64,000 nucleotides of DNA from a virus. The translations under genes were made by a program, and so were the position numbers. The stretch spans positions 1 to 64,000 of IMG/VR virus record IMGVR_UViG_3300017971_000008, one strand, 5' to 3'. The notes beneath the pieces were generated by a model, which searched no databases, was not told the DNA's origin, and was given only the letters and a program-made list of their open reading frames with translations. Below are positions 55,577 to 64,000 of this stretch, piece after piece; position 1 is the first letter of the stretch, and every line of letters starts with the position of its first letter.

Positions 55577-56311
55577 ATGAGTCTGCCCACGGACTTTAGA
55601 TGGATACGGGTACAGAACCTTCAGCAGCATAAGGGTGTTGTGGTTGAGGACAGCAAAGGTATCCCGCGGTTCTCTATGGGGCCTTTGCAGTACGAGACAA
55701 AGGATCTAAAAGATGTTCAGCTGAATACCGGCTGGATAGATGAAGCCTTAAAATTCCTGCGGCAGAACCTTATCAAGGTGTTTCTGGATGATGTGGAGCT
55801 GACGGACACTGCGTTGGCTGAACTTAAATATATTGATACCGCAGGTTCAGTAACCGGGTATCTCAAGCGGTCTCCGAACGATTTTACCACCTTTCCATCG
55901 AAATCGAACTTGGCTGCCGATGATGTCTTCCTGATTGAGGACAGCGGTGACGGGTTCTCGAAGAAGCAGGTTAAGTTCAGTGACATCGGGCAGCAACCTC
56001 TTCGGGTGGACTTTGACCATACTGATGTTGTGGGTGGTAGCCTGAGCCTGGGTACGGTTATTTCCGGGCATCTTGTGCGGCTGACCGTTGTGGAGGTCTT
56101 ATCTCCTTTTGATGGGAGTACCGACATCACGGTAGGGGATAATGTGGCACAGGGAAGGTTCCAGGACGAGAGGGACAACAATCCCAGAAAGATTGATGTG
56201 TACCAGGCTTTCAATCATTACGAATATGCGGGGGACACAGAAATAAAACTTTTTTTCCCGGCTGGAGCACCTACAACGGGGTCTGGCCGAGCAATCGTCT
56301 ATGTCGATTAG
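55577..56311 (+). CDS. Virion structural protein, fibre/tail type
   Basis: 244 residues. A promoter-like TTTATAATTCG lies upstream near 55529. An N-terminal segment (RWIRVQNLQQHKGVVVEDSKGIPRFSMGPLQ) is followed by repeated tail-fibre-like beta modules including DVFLIEDSGDGFSKKQVKFSDIG. C-terminal domain ends in a beta sandwich-like region. First of a run of fibre-like genes. Confidence 0.68.
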   Translation: MSLPTDFRWIRVQNLQQHKGVVVEDSKGIPRFSMGPLQYETKDLKDVQLNTGWIDEALKFLRQNLIKVFLDDVELTDTALAELKYIDTAGSVTGYLKRSPNDFTTFPSKSNLAADDVFLIEDSGDGFSKKQVKFSDIGQQPLRVDFDHTDVVGGSLSLGTVISGHLVRLTVVEVLSPFDGSTDITVGDNVAQGRFQDERDNNPRKIDVYQAFNHYEYAGDTEIKLFFPAGAPTTGSGRAIVYVD

Positions 56312-56320
56312 GAGGATCAC

Positions 56321-57145
56321 ATGGGAGTCTATGAGAAGCTAAGAGGTATAACGGGTAATCTGTTCCAGTTCCTGAAGGGCGAGGGTTCGCAGATTAAGGA
56401 TGATGCTGCTGGTGCGTTTGAGATCAGGGACAAAGACGATGCTGATTTTGATGCACTGCGAGTGGCAGCTATCAGATCCACCAATACGATAAATGATGTC
56501 CCTGCATTGGTCGATCTTCAAGGTCGTATTGCGGACATCTATTTCTCGTTTGATGGCGCTAGTGCTCCTGCTCCTGGGACCAACACGAATGAGTTTGGGT
56601 TTTGCCATACGACAGGTGGATCGTACACGGCTGGTCAAGTGGTTTACGATGATGGTACTTCTTTGTTGCTGATGCCTGATGAGGTCGTGACTGGCCTTAC
56701 GACGAGAAGTGCGATTAGCGGGACGATCTCGTTCAACGCTAATTGTCTCTATGTGCTTGAGGGTGGAAGTTGGATTCTGAAAGGTGTGGCTCCTGACCTT
56801 GGTGTGGAGCACATCATTGAGATTCCTTTTGACTACACGGACACAACCGTTGATTCCACTTCAGTTGTTCCAGATGGTGCAAAGGTAACGAGGGTTGCCG
56901 TGGTTGTAACGACTGCTTTTAATGGGTCGAATCCAACAGTTGGTGCCGTTGTCAATGGAGGTACTCCGCTTACGATTTGGCAGACCGGAGACTCGAACCT
57001 CAAGCTGACGAACCAGTATGAAGACAACGAAGTCAAGGAAGTTGGTGCAGCTAACGAGGGTGTTGTCAGATTGACTGTCACCCCTGCCGGTAGCACGGCT
57101 GGTGAGGGTTTCATGCTTGTTGAGTACGACATTACCAGTTCATAG
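56321..57145 (+). CDS. Virion structural protein, fibre type
   Basis: 274 residues after AGGAGGATCAC. The N-terminal MGVYEKLRGITGNLFQF resembles the start of the next gene (MGVKDKLLGTTRTDFQI), so the two share an attachment-type domain. Beta-rich; the middle (GFCHTTGGSYTAGQVVYDDGTSLLLMPDEVVTGL) is typical of tail-fibre segments. Confidence 0.7.
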   Translation: MGVYEKLRGITGNLFQFLKGEGSQIKDDAAGAFEIRDKDDADFDALRVAAIRSTNTINDVPALVDLQGRIADIYFSFDGASAPAPGTNTNEFGFCHTTGGSYTAGQVVYDDGTSLLLMPDEVVTGLTTRSAISGTISFNANCLYVLEGGSWILKGVAPDLGVEHIIEIPFDYTDTTVDSTSVVPDGAKVTRVAVVVTTAFNGSNPTVGAVVNGGTPLTIWQTGDSNLKLTNQYEDNEVKEVGAANEGVVRLTVTPAGSTAGEGFMLVEYDITSS

Positions 57146-57152
57146 GTGACGG

Positions 57153-57449
57153 ATGGGTGTGAAGGATAAACTTCTCGGGACGACTCGCACTGATTTTCAG
57201 ATTGGTCCAGAGGCTACTCACGGCGTCAGACATGAGGGTGACGAGATCGCGCTCTATGACCCCGTTAGCGGTCCCGTAAAGCTATCTGAGATGGGTGGCG
57301 GTGCTGGAGGTGGCGTAGGTTGGAGACATATAGCAAACAGTCAGACGAGAACTATCGCAAACAACTATACGCACACAGTAGACGAGATTGTTATAGAGGA
57401 TGGCGGGGAGTTGTATCAAGAGGATGATGGGCATTACATTTTGGTTTAG
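57153..57449 (+). CDS. Small virion protein, paralogous N-terminus
   Basis: 98 residues. MGVKDKLLGTTRTDFQIGPEATHGVRHEGDEIALYDPVSGPVKLSE, a shared N-terminal module with the preceding gene, then a Gly-rich hinge and a short C-terminal strand set. Possibly a truncated fibre or adaptor. Confidence 0.65.
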   Translation: MGVKDKLLGTTRTDFQIGPEATHGVRHEGDEIALYDPVSGPVKLSEMGGGAGGGVGWRHIANSQTRTIANNYTHTVDEIVIEDGGELYQEDDGHYILV

Positions 57450-57457
57450 GAGGCTAA

Positions 57458-58438
57458 ATGCCCCTTATAAATAAAAGCGTTAAGAGCGCACACCCGACAA
57501 GACCAGCAGCGGGGACGTTTCACTTCTACGTGCTGTCAACAGATGGTCATCCGTATTTGCAGACAAACGGTGCTGAGTTTGACCTGACGACAGCGGCAGT
57601 GAACGAGCTGATCATTCTGGTTAAGAAGGCAACGGCAGGAACGATACCGGCTGGTTCTCCGGTTTATGCAAAAAGCTGGAACGCTATCGGTGGGTTTCTG
57701 GAAGTCGAGGCGGCTAAAGCAGATAGCCTTACTACCATGCCAGCGATTGGTATTGCTGAGGAGGAGATTGGTACTGGCGATCTGAAGCCAGTGGTAATGG
57801 GTGGTCACGTTGGCGGTATCAATACGTCGTCGTGGGCTGTTGGAGATCCTCTGTATGTTAGCGAGGCTACGGCTGGAGCATTACGGAACACGGCACCACA
57901 GGGGCCGCATTATATTCAGAAGGTAGCCCAGGTTGCCAAGAGTGATGGTGTGGATGGGGTGGTATTGGTTTTCGGTGCGGGGCGTGTGAACGCTCTGCCG
58001 AATTTGGCAGAGGGTAAATACTGGAAAGGGGATTCAAACGGTGTTCCACAAGAGGTAACGGCTCCGGTTTACGGTGAGGATTACGATTATCAGGTTGTAG
58101 AAGCTAGAACTACTACGGACTTAGATACATGGCCGCCACGAGTTACGATCTATATCCCGGCTGGAACCGGAAACAAGTACCAGTTGGATTTCACTTGTAG
58201 AATAGATGCCGCCAATAAACCCGGTGGTGCCAGGGTTTATAATGTAACTGACGCGACGACTTTAGATAGTGCTGTACTGAAACCAGCATCTTCGGATCAG
58301 AGAGTGACGTACGCCGGGTTCGTGGAGATTACGGCAGGAGCTTCGCAGAAACAGATTGAACTTCAGTGGAGGTCAGAGGCCGGTGGCGACACCATAGGGA
58401 TTGAACAAGCACGAATGAAGAGGATAAGGGTGAGTTAA
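57458..58438 (+). CDS. Virion fibre protein with trimeric beta domain
   Basis: 326 residues after TTAGGAGGCTAA. Residues 55-180 (KATAGTIPAGSPVYAKSWNA...MPAIGIAEEEI...GGHVGGINTSSWAVGDPLYVSEATAGALRNTAP) follow a repeat module common in phage fibre/baseplate proteins. C-terminal 200-326 is a beta-rich attachment-type domain. Four-base overlap-like stop/start to the next gene. Confidence 0.75.
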   Translation: MPLINKSVKSAHPTRPAAGTFHFYVLSTDGHPYLQTNGAEFDLTTAAVNELIILVKKATAGTIPAGSPVYAKSWNAIGGFLEVEAAKADSLTTMPAIGIAEEEIGTGDLKPVVMGGHVGGINTSSWAVGDPLYVSEATAGALRNTAPQGPHYIQKVAQVAKSDGVDGVVLVFGAGRVNALPNLAEGKYWKGDSNGVPQEVTAPVYGEDYDYQVVEARTTTDLDTWPPRVTIYIPAGTGNKYQLDFTCRIDAANKPGGARVYNVTDATTLDSAVLKPASSDQRVTYAGFVEITAGASQKQIELQWRSEAGGDTIGIEQARMKRIRVS

Positions 58439-59067
58439 TGCCTGTTCTATACAAGAAGACCAAAAGCCCCATAGATCACGATACGCTTAGGCGGGAACTG
58501 CTGGCGTCTGCGATAGAGACAGGGTTGATTGGGATCACTATCAGGGCAACAGAAGAGGACAACGCAGAAGTGTGGTTTGCGGATACTTTACCCGCTGAAG
58601 AGGAGACAATCCTTGATGGAGTTTTAGCATCCCATAGCGGAGATCCTTCTTCGATGTATCGTGTATGGTGTGCTGATTGCGGTGATTATGTTGAGGAGTT
58701 TTTTGTCGGGTTTCCTTCGGCTTGCCCTACCTGTTCTGGTGAGAACATAGAAGACGTAACGGATAAGCAGTTTGCGATTCAGGGGAAGCCGGTTTCAGAT
58801 GATATGCCAAGTGGGTTCCATACATTCAGGCTTTCGGATAGAGGTGGAAATAAGTGGACTTTGCATCGTGGATATGTTCAGTTTCCGAGCAAGCTAGACA
58901 AGGTTCCAGGCTCGATAAATATCACTAATGCGATTTTCGACGGTACGGCCAGCCTTACAATTGAGTCGATAAGTAGACATGGTTTTAAGTTTGTAGTCGG
59001 CGCAGTCGGCAAGGCTGGAAATTGGGGTTTTACGTCCGTTGAATTTGATTGGGAGGCAGTGGAATGA
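58438..59067 (+). CDS. Virion-associated protein with zinc ribbon
   Basis: 209 residues, ATG overlapping the previous TAA. A zinc ribbon CADC...CPTC (near 78-101) inserted after an N-terminal alpha/beta region. The C-terminal beta sandwich is GFHTFRLSDRGGNKWTLHRGYVQFP. Ends in a TGA/ATG overlap. Confidence 0.68.
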   Translation: MPVLYKKTKSPIDHDTLRRELLASAIETGLIGITIRATEEDNAEVWFADTLPAEEETILDGVLASHSGDPSSMYRVWCADCGDYVEEFFVGFPSACPTCSGENIEDVTDKQFAIQGKPVSDDMPSGFHTFRLSDRGGNKWTLHRGYVQFPSKLDKVPGSINITNAIFDGTASLTIESISRHGFKFVVGAVGKAGNWGFTSVEFDWEAVE

Positions 59068-59666
59068 GTTTGCAAAATAGTCCTGTGGCAAGAGGGATTT
59101 CAAGCGACGGTATTGCGTTTGATACGCTGACATCTCATAGCTGGAAAGATCCAACTGCTTGGCCCGCAGTGGACAACAGCGAATGGATTGTTGAACCTGA
59201 TGCCGGTCAGGTGATTGTGCTTCTTGGTGTTCTTATCAAGTTCACACATGGCATGGACATACCAGCAGATAGCAAGATGACTCTTGAAGGGATTTTCGAT
59301 GACGGTGTGGACCCGTATCTAATCACTGAGTACGACAGTGTAGAGGCACTTTATCGGCGTGGAGATCAGGAGTCGTTTTTGAATTTGAACGATCCGGGTG
59401 GAGGGCCGTTCAGAAAACCGATTGTCGAATTAAAGTACGAATTCTCTCAGCACATTTTTTTATGGTCTTCGGCTGGATTGACAGGAGATCCGCCACCGAA
59501 TCATTTGTATGTAGACAAGTTGGGTATTCCGAAGTTCAAGAAGCTCAGGGTGAAAATCGCAGATAATGTTCCGTACAAATACTACAGCGACGGTGAGGGT
59601 GACAGCACATTAGAGATTGCGTGTTCGCGGTATTTTGCGGCGATATATGCAGATCCTGGAAATTGA
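59064..59666 (+). CDS. Virion-associated beta-rich protein
   Basis: 200 residues from the ATG at 59064 (TTGGGAGGCAGTGGA upstream). Contains a DDGVDPYLITEYDSVEAL region and KLGIPKFKKLRVKIAD..., typical of beta-structured tail proteins. Unassigned. Confidence 0.65.
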   Translation: MSLQNSPVARGISSDGIAFDTLTSHSWKDPTAWPAVDNSEWIVEPDAGQVIVLLGVLIKFTHGMDIPADSKMTLEGIFDDGVDPYLITEYDSVEALYRRGDQESFLNLNDPGGGPFRKPIVELKYEFSQHIFLWSSAGLTGDPPPNHLYVDKLGIPKFKKLRVKIADNVPYKYYSDGEGDSTLEIACSRYFAAIYADPGN

Positions 59667-60202
59667 TGAGTGAGCGTGTTCTCATAGTGCCGATTGCAAC
59701 CAACGACTGGTGGGCTCCAGTTGTGCGTTGGTTCCTGTGTTCTAAGTACAACCATATTTTCGTTCTCTTTGAGGATTCCACTCTTGGTGGGTGGTGGGCC
59801 AGGGAAGCTTTGTTCAATGGTGTTCAGATTATTTCTTCAGAGAGGTCTTCGTTGAGCCGAGTCAAACACGCAGAGTTTTACGAGTACAAAGATTCTCTGG
59901 TGCCAGGATTGCAAGAATCGAGGAAGTCAGTGGGAGTGGGGTACGACCGTTGCGGGTTGGTTATAAATATATTTAGGATGTTTCTGTACAAAGTGTTCAA
60001 GATTAAATGGTTAAGGCCGGTACATGATCCTGAGAAGCATACATGTCCCGAGGACATCATGCAGATTTTCGAGGCTGTTTTTGTTCCAGGTATTGATGAT
60101 CTCAGACCCTCCATGGTGATGCCTGGGGAGTTGCGAGATTTCATGTTGTTCAGTGAGGATTTTCATACGGTGGAAAATCCAACGACGTTCGGGGGAAGTT
60201 AA
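59666..60202 (+). CDS. Permuted papain-like (NlpC/P60-type) protein, putative
   Basis: 178 residues from the ATG at 59666 in a TGATG overlap. The order YNHIFVLFE (His), AREALFNGVQIIS, GYDRCGLVINIF and CPEDIMQIFE (late Cys) resembles the permuted NlpC/P60 papain-like fold found in phage tail genes, where catalytic Cys follows His. Could be a peptidoglycan- or peptide-cleaving virion enzyme; catalytic identity is inferred. Confidence 0.55.
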   Translation: MSERVLIVPIATNDWWAPVVRWFLCSKYNHIFVLFEDSTLGGWWAREALFNGVQIISSERSSLSRVKHAEFYEYKDSLVPGLQESRKSVGVGYDRCGLVINIFRMFLYKVFKIKWLRPVHDPEKHTCPEDIMQIFEAVFVPGIDDLRPSMVMPGELRDFMLFSEDFHTVENPTTFGGS

Positions 60203-60214
60203 GGGGAGTTATGG

Positions 60215-60751
60215 ATGTCTCCTACAAAAACGAAGAGTATTTCGTCACCTCCTGGAGAGGTGGAACGGCTGAGAAAAAAGCTCAAGGAGAAGGAAGATCA
60301 GGAATGGGAGGGAAGGTTTGCCAGATTGGAGGAGCGTGTGGACGAATCAATGGATATCTCAAAGAGTGCCATGAAACAAGCCACAGAACATAGGTGTAGT
60401 CGGCCACACGATTTCACGCTCATAGACAAGAGCTTTGCTGAGGGACGCGAGGAGTTCAAGTCTATCAGGGCAAAAATCGAATCCATGTCCAGTAGAAGCT
60501 TCTGGTCCATCGTCGGCGGTATCTCAGCTATTGTCATCGCAGGTCTGATCGCCATGTACAACTACGGCAGGAACGAGTCCAAGTGGGAACAGACCACTGA
60601 TCGGGTTCAGAAGGTAGAGGTTTCTGCGGCGAAAATAGATAAGAATGTGAATGGGCTCACGACTTCATTCAGGTTGATGGAGCAGAAGCTGGAGGAAACC
60701 CCGAAGAAGGTTGAAGAGGCTGTTCGCAACGGTATGAAAAAGAATTACTAA
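60215..60751 (+). CDS. Membrane-anchored coiled-coil protein (holin/tail-anchor type)
   Basis: 178 residues after AAGGGGAGTTATGG. A charged coiled coil (18-60), one transmembrane helix (about 92-112, FWSIVGGISAIVIAGLIAMYN) and another coiled coil (120-175). The layout resembles phage hemolysin XhlA-like membrane proteins, but it is longer than holins. The transmembrane helix is central, with coiled coils on both sides. Confidence 0.7.
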   Translation: MSPTKTKSISSPPGEVERLRKKLKEKEDQEWEGRFARLEERVDESMDISKSAMKQATEHRCSRPHDFTLIDKSFAEGREEFKSIRAKIESMSSRSFWSIVGGISAIVIAGLIAMYNYGRNESKWEQTTDRVQKVEVSAAKIDKNVNGLTTSFRLMEQKLEETPKKVEEAVRNGMKKNY

Positions 60752-60827
60752 TTCTCTGTTTTTCCTCCTTCCGTTTTAAAATTCCTACAAGATCTACTTT
60801 AGAATGTACCATTGAGGAGGTACCATT

Positions 60828-62093
60828 TTGCCTATAGTACTTCAGGATGCGATAGAACGGGCCGAGCTGATGGCTGGTAAATCTGGGGATCTGAAGCAGG
60901 AATCCTACAATCTGCTTTCCAGTCAGCTCGACACGGCTGATGTCTACCCGTTTACGGTTGCCTTGGTTGAGCGCAACATCAATGTACGAACTGGGTCTGG
61001 CCGCAGGGCCGATATAGCTGTCATGGAAGACCTGGTGTACGATGAGGCGCTTCAGGAGCCCGAGGAGGCCCTTGGAGTGGACATCGTGGAAAGGCTGGCC
61101 CGAGCAGCCCAGACCATGCGCCAGCGGGAACCTGGTGGCTTGTGGGTGCCTGAGCAGTACACTATGGAGGACGCGGAGCTTCCCATCTACCCAGGCATCC
61201 CCGAAGAGGAAGCTTATGAGGAGCTTACCGAGGAGGATATCGAGTGGATGGGTTCTCCCGAGGAATATGAGGTTCTCGAAGAGGTGGAGGCTCTCCAGGA
61301 CGAGCTTGAGTTCCTCGGTATCTCATTGAGTCCTGATGGCCAGGTATCGTTCTACCAGTCCAATCTTCCTGGGGTGTACACCGAGCAGATACCTCTGAGG
61401 CCGATGCCTCTTGAGAAGGCATTCAAGTACTACGAGCAGTCTTTGGGTGGTGTGGACAGGGAGCAGACCCGCGTGAACCAGCTTCAGGACCTCCTGGCCA
61501 GGTTGACTCGGGCCACGGGTGAGGTGGAGTTCGCGCTGGATGACCTGGACTCGTTCAAGTACTCAGCGGATAGCAGGTCACCCGAGATCCAGGAGATCGC
61601 CTACGGCATCGAGGAGGTCAAGGACAGCATTGCCAGCGGTGACTGGAACATTGCTGGGCAGTCCATTGACAACCTGAAGGGTATCCTTGAGGGGTATTCA
61701 GGTGGGCAGTACGGCAAGTACGAGCAGTCTTTGGCTACCTTGGAGGCCCTGGACAAGCTCATGGACATCCAGGAGTTCGAGCCTGAGAAATTTCAGCAGA
61801 TTTCAGAGGGCCTTGGCGCCATTCCCAGGGCCGCGTACAGGAGGCATGCCATGGCTTTTGAGGATGTGGTTTTCTTCCCTGTGGAGAGTTCCAACGTTGA
61901 GGAGTTCGGCTACGACGAGGAGAACAGGAACCTGTACGTTCGGTTCCTGGCCAAGGGGGTTTCCCCTAGTTCGTTGTATGTCTACTATGACGTTGAGCCA
62001 GAGGTCTATGACCAGTTCTTTGAGGCCCCGTCCAAGGGAAAGTTCATTTGGTCCCATCTGAGGGGCAGGTACAATTACGAGAGGCTTGAGTAA
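60828..62093 (+). CDS. Large acidic protein with C-terminal KTSC domain
   Basis: 421 residues from the TTG at 60828, with TTGAGGAGGTACCA upstream. Acidic helical body. IVERLARAAQTMRQ (87-99) contains an A-Q site, as in the small-protein leaders. AAYRRHAMAFED (335-346) precedes a C-terminal KTSC-like domain (about 350-421: VESSNVEEFGYDEENRNLYVRFL, then YDVEPEVYDQFFEAPSKGKF and NYERL). KTSC domains are short RNA-binding-linked domains also found at the ends of phage proteins. Suggests a processed virion protein. Confidence 0.75.
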   Translation: MPIVLQDAIERAELMAGKSGDLKQESYNLLSSQLDTADVYPFTVALVERNINVRTGSGRRADIAVMEDLVYDEALQEPEEALGVDIVERLARAAQTMRQREPGGLWVPEQYTMEDAELPIYPGIPEEEAYEELTEEDIEWMGSPEEYEVLEEVEALQDELEFLGISLSPDGQVSFYQSNLPGVYTEQIPLRPMPLEKAFKYYEQSLGGVDREQTRVNQLQDLLARLTRATGEVEFALDDLDSFKYSADSRSPEIQEIAYGIEEVKDSIASGDWNIAGQSIDNLKGILEGYSGGQYGKYEQSLATLEALDKLMDIQEFEPEKFQQISEGLGAIPRAAYRRHAMAFEDVVFFPVESSNVEEFGYDEENRNLYVRFLAKGVSPSSLYVYYDVEPEVYDQFFEAPSKGKFIWSHLRGRYNYERLE

Positions 62094-64000
62094 TGACCAC
62101 AGTATACCCTGCCAGTAACTACCCGACCGCGCTGGACAGCTTCCTGCCGCGGCTCATTGACAATACTGATGAGGTCATAGTAAACCACCAGAACACTGGT
62201 TTCGAGGCCATAGAAAACATCCAGGCCAAGCTCGGCATCGACGGAGATCCTATTGTCGGTCTTGGTGGCGTGTCTTTCGACCCAGCAGGTAAAGCGGCGA
62301 ATCCTGGTGCGCCAGGGTCACCTACTTTATGGGTGGACAATTCTGGGGGTCCTGGGTTTCCTCTCAAGTACACTGATGACACAGGGGCTGTCCTTACTGT
62401 TGGGGAGAGCAACTGGGACAGGTCTGGTACCAAGGTTTTCCCTGCTACGGCTGGAGACTATGCCGAGATAACGATTCCAGATACGACCAACACAGAAGCT
62501 TTGAAGCTCATCCAGCAGGACGTGACCAACAACCCTGCTGTTCTGATAATCGATAATGCAGGAACAGGACCATCGGTCAGTTTGGAAGGATCTGGTTCCA
62601 GGTCGGTGAACTCCGACAGTGCGGATTTGGAGATAACCACCACGACCAGCGGGGATGTGAAGGTGAATTCCGCAGGCGTGGTGACCTTTGAAGATCAGTA
62701 CAAGGGAGGTTCTACTTATACAGGTGATTTCAGAGTCTCGGCCAGCTCTGCTGAGTGGGATACCTTTGAATCCAATATGAGTGGAGAAGTTTCTATACTG
62801 GGTGGCATGAACACCCTGTACACTTTGATTTCCACCGAGGACATATGGGATAGGACTGGAACGGTAATTGATCCTAAGAATACAGGTGACACAGTTCAGT
62901 TCAGTGCTGGAACAGTTTCATTGCCAGGTCTTGCCTTTGTAGGTGATCCTGATACCGGCATTTATCGTTCAGGCACAAACGAATTAGCTATTGCATCGGC
63001 TGGTCAACAGGTAGCGATGTTTGCCTCGGAGCAATTTTTACTTAACTCGGCTGAAGGAACGATCACCTTTGAAAATGATTCCAGTTTGACGGTGACGGCT
63101 GGCGACTGGGCTGTAGATGCAGTTGATATTGATATAACGGCGTCTGCTAATTTGGATTTGTCCGGTATTTCAAGTGTTGATATTGCATCATCTGGTGGTG
63201 GTGTAACTGTTATTGCCAGTGGGGATCGATTGTTTCTATCTGGTACAAACATCCAGTTGACAGATAGCTACAGACCGTCTTCTACGTATTCGGTTCCTAT
63301 TAAGTTGGCGAACGATACAGCCGAGTGGGATGCTTTTGAGGCTGATTTTGGGGAAGTATCCTTATTTAATGCCCTTGACCAACTTTATGATGCGGTAGTT
63401 GCCGAAGACATTTGGCAGGTAAATTCAAATGTCATTTCACCCCAGACAGCGGGTGATGGGCTTCTTGTTGACGCTTTGAATCAAAGTGTTTCACTGACAA
63501 GCAGTACGGATAATACTAGCCAAGCACTTGCTAGTATTAATGCCGTTTCTAAGAATGGTGCGGGAAGTGGACTAATTTTTGGAGTTCCACATGCTACCCT
63601 TTCTAGTTTAGTAGAAGTGGGTTCTACTGCTGATATAGGTTACACATGGGTTAAGGCTACAACTGAAGATGATGCAAAGGCCAGGGTAAATATTCGTGCT
63701 GAAGGTCATGCTGGAAATGCTGGTGAAATTGATGTCAATGTTGTGGCCGAGCATATTGATTATACGCAAACAGGTTCTCATGATGGTGGTGACGGTCAGG
63801 CGATTTTGACAGATACAGGTGCTTCCTGGGATATAAACAGGTTTGTAGGGTATCCTGTTCGTAATCTGACTGATGGCAGTTCTGGAACGATCACGGCCAA
63901 CACGGCTACAACTGTGACAGCTACTCTTAGTGGCGGGACTGATAATGACTGGGATAACGGGGATAATTATTCGATTGATTACGTGAGTCCGAACGATGCC
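62093..64000 (+). CDS. Tail-fibre-type protein, 3' end beyond window
   Basis: 636 residues to the window edge with no stop. The ATG at 62093 overlaps the preceding TAA (TAATG). GDPDTGIYRSGTNELAIASAGQQ (near 284-306) is a well-known phage tail-fibre motif (GDPDTGIYRPG...AIA-G). SWASSAEWDTFESNM and NDTAEWDAFEADFG are paired repeats (near 218-232 and 402-416), each followed by LY...V-EDIW, indicating an internal duplication. Likely host-recognition fibre. Confidence 0.85.
   Translation, partial: MTTVYPASNYPTALDSFLPRLIDNTDEVIVNHQNTGFEAIENIQAKLGIDGDPIVGLGGVSFDPAGKAANPGAPGSPTLWVDNSGGPGFPLKYTDDTGAVLTVGESNWDRSGTKVFPATAGDYAEITIPDTTNTEALKLIQQDVTNNPAVLIIDNAGTGPSVSLEGSGSRSVNSDSADLEITTTTSGDVKVNSAGVVTFEDQYKGGSTYTGDFRVSASSAEWDTFESNMSGEVSILGGMNTLYTLISTEDIWDRTGTVIDPKNTGDTVQFSAGTVSLPGLAFVGDPDTGIYRSGTNELAIASAGQQVAMFASEQFLLNSAEGTITFENDSSLTVTAGDWAVDAVDIDITASANLDLSGISSVDIASSGGGVTVIASGDRLFLSGTNIQLTDSYRPSSTYSVPIKLANDTAEWDAFEADFGEVSLFNALDQLYDAVVAEDIWQVNSNVISPQTAGDGLLVDALNQSVSLTSSTDNTSQALASINAVSKNGAGSGLIFGVPHATLSSLVEVGSTADIGYTWVKATTEDDAKARVNIRAEGHAGNAGEIDVNVVAEHIDYTQTGSHDGGDGQAILTDTGASWDINRFVGYPVRNLTDGSSGTITANTATTVTATLSGGTDNDWDNGDNYSIDYVSPNDA

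Overview
The window is a densely packed, almost wholly rightward stretch of a large tailed double-stranded DNA phage (Caudoviricetes), GC roughly 50%. The evidence is a terminase large subunit, tail-fibre type virion proteins, an amidase endolysin, nucleotide-metabolism genes (thyX, tmk), three kinds of DNA methyltransferase, and about 130 short genes joined by ATGA/TGATG stop-start overlaps with strong AGGAGG ribosome binding sites. I see no portal, major capsid, polymerase or prohead protease gene, so the complete genome must be considerably larger. The host cannot be named from the sequence; ribosome binding sites and TTGACA/TATAAT-like promoters indicate a bacterium.

Layout: 1-4 kb holds two long acidic multi-module proteins ending in a strong terminator. 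4-5.2 kb has a small-RNA candidate, two tiny genes and a secreted protein. 5.3-10.5 kb is a DNA-transaction operon with a SNF2-type helicase and a Spo11/Topo VI-A-like TOPRIM protein. 10.5-15.3 kb is a run of small acidic proteins sharing a basic N-terminal leader. 15.4-24.4 kb is accessory and nucleotide metabolism (bL12-like domain protein, thyX, tmk, a Tat-signal protein) with two structured RNA candidates at 21.3-21.6 and 22.3-22.7 kb. 24.4-28.2 kb holds an HTH/sigma-4/zinc-finger/ParB-like fusion and a DNA methyltransferase. 28.3-34.4 kb is a string of small, partly duplicated genes. 34.4-42.3 kb contains the endolysin, kinase-like and MT-A70 genes. 42.3-44.3 kb has an endonuclease VII-like gene next to a frame-split cytosine methyltransferase. 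45-51 kb is a second cluster of leader-bearing small proteins around a fibre-like protein. 51.5-64 kb is the packaging and virion module, truncated by the window end.

The most striking signal is a shared short basic amphipathic N-terminal leader (type MKLKGLSDKSVKRIAKxIKAQ or MRHEDFIKGVNKNA) on about 17 otherwise unrelated acidic small proteins. Its end, [R/K]-x-x-A/G-Q, recurs inside long multi-module proteins (1-2211, 2215-3951, 10562-11215, 60828-62093) at apparent domain boundaries. I infer a capsid-targeting/propeptide system, analogous in logic to the T4 internal-protein capsid-targeting sequence, with a proteolytic site at A-Q. The protease is not visible in this window and cleavage is unproven. 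A second genome-wide signal is a compact promoter-like block, CAAACTTTTTTGGTATATT plus variants, in front of at least a dozen genes.
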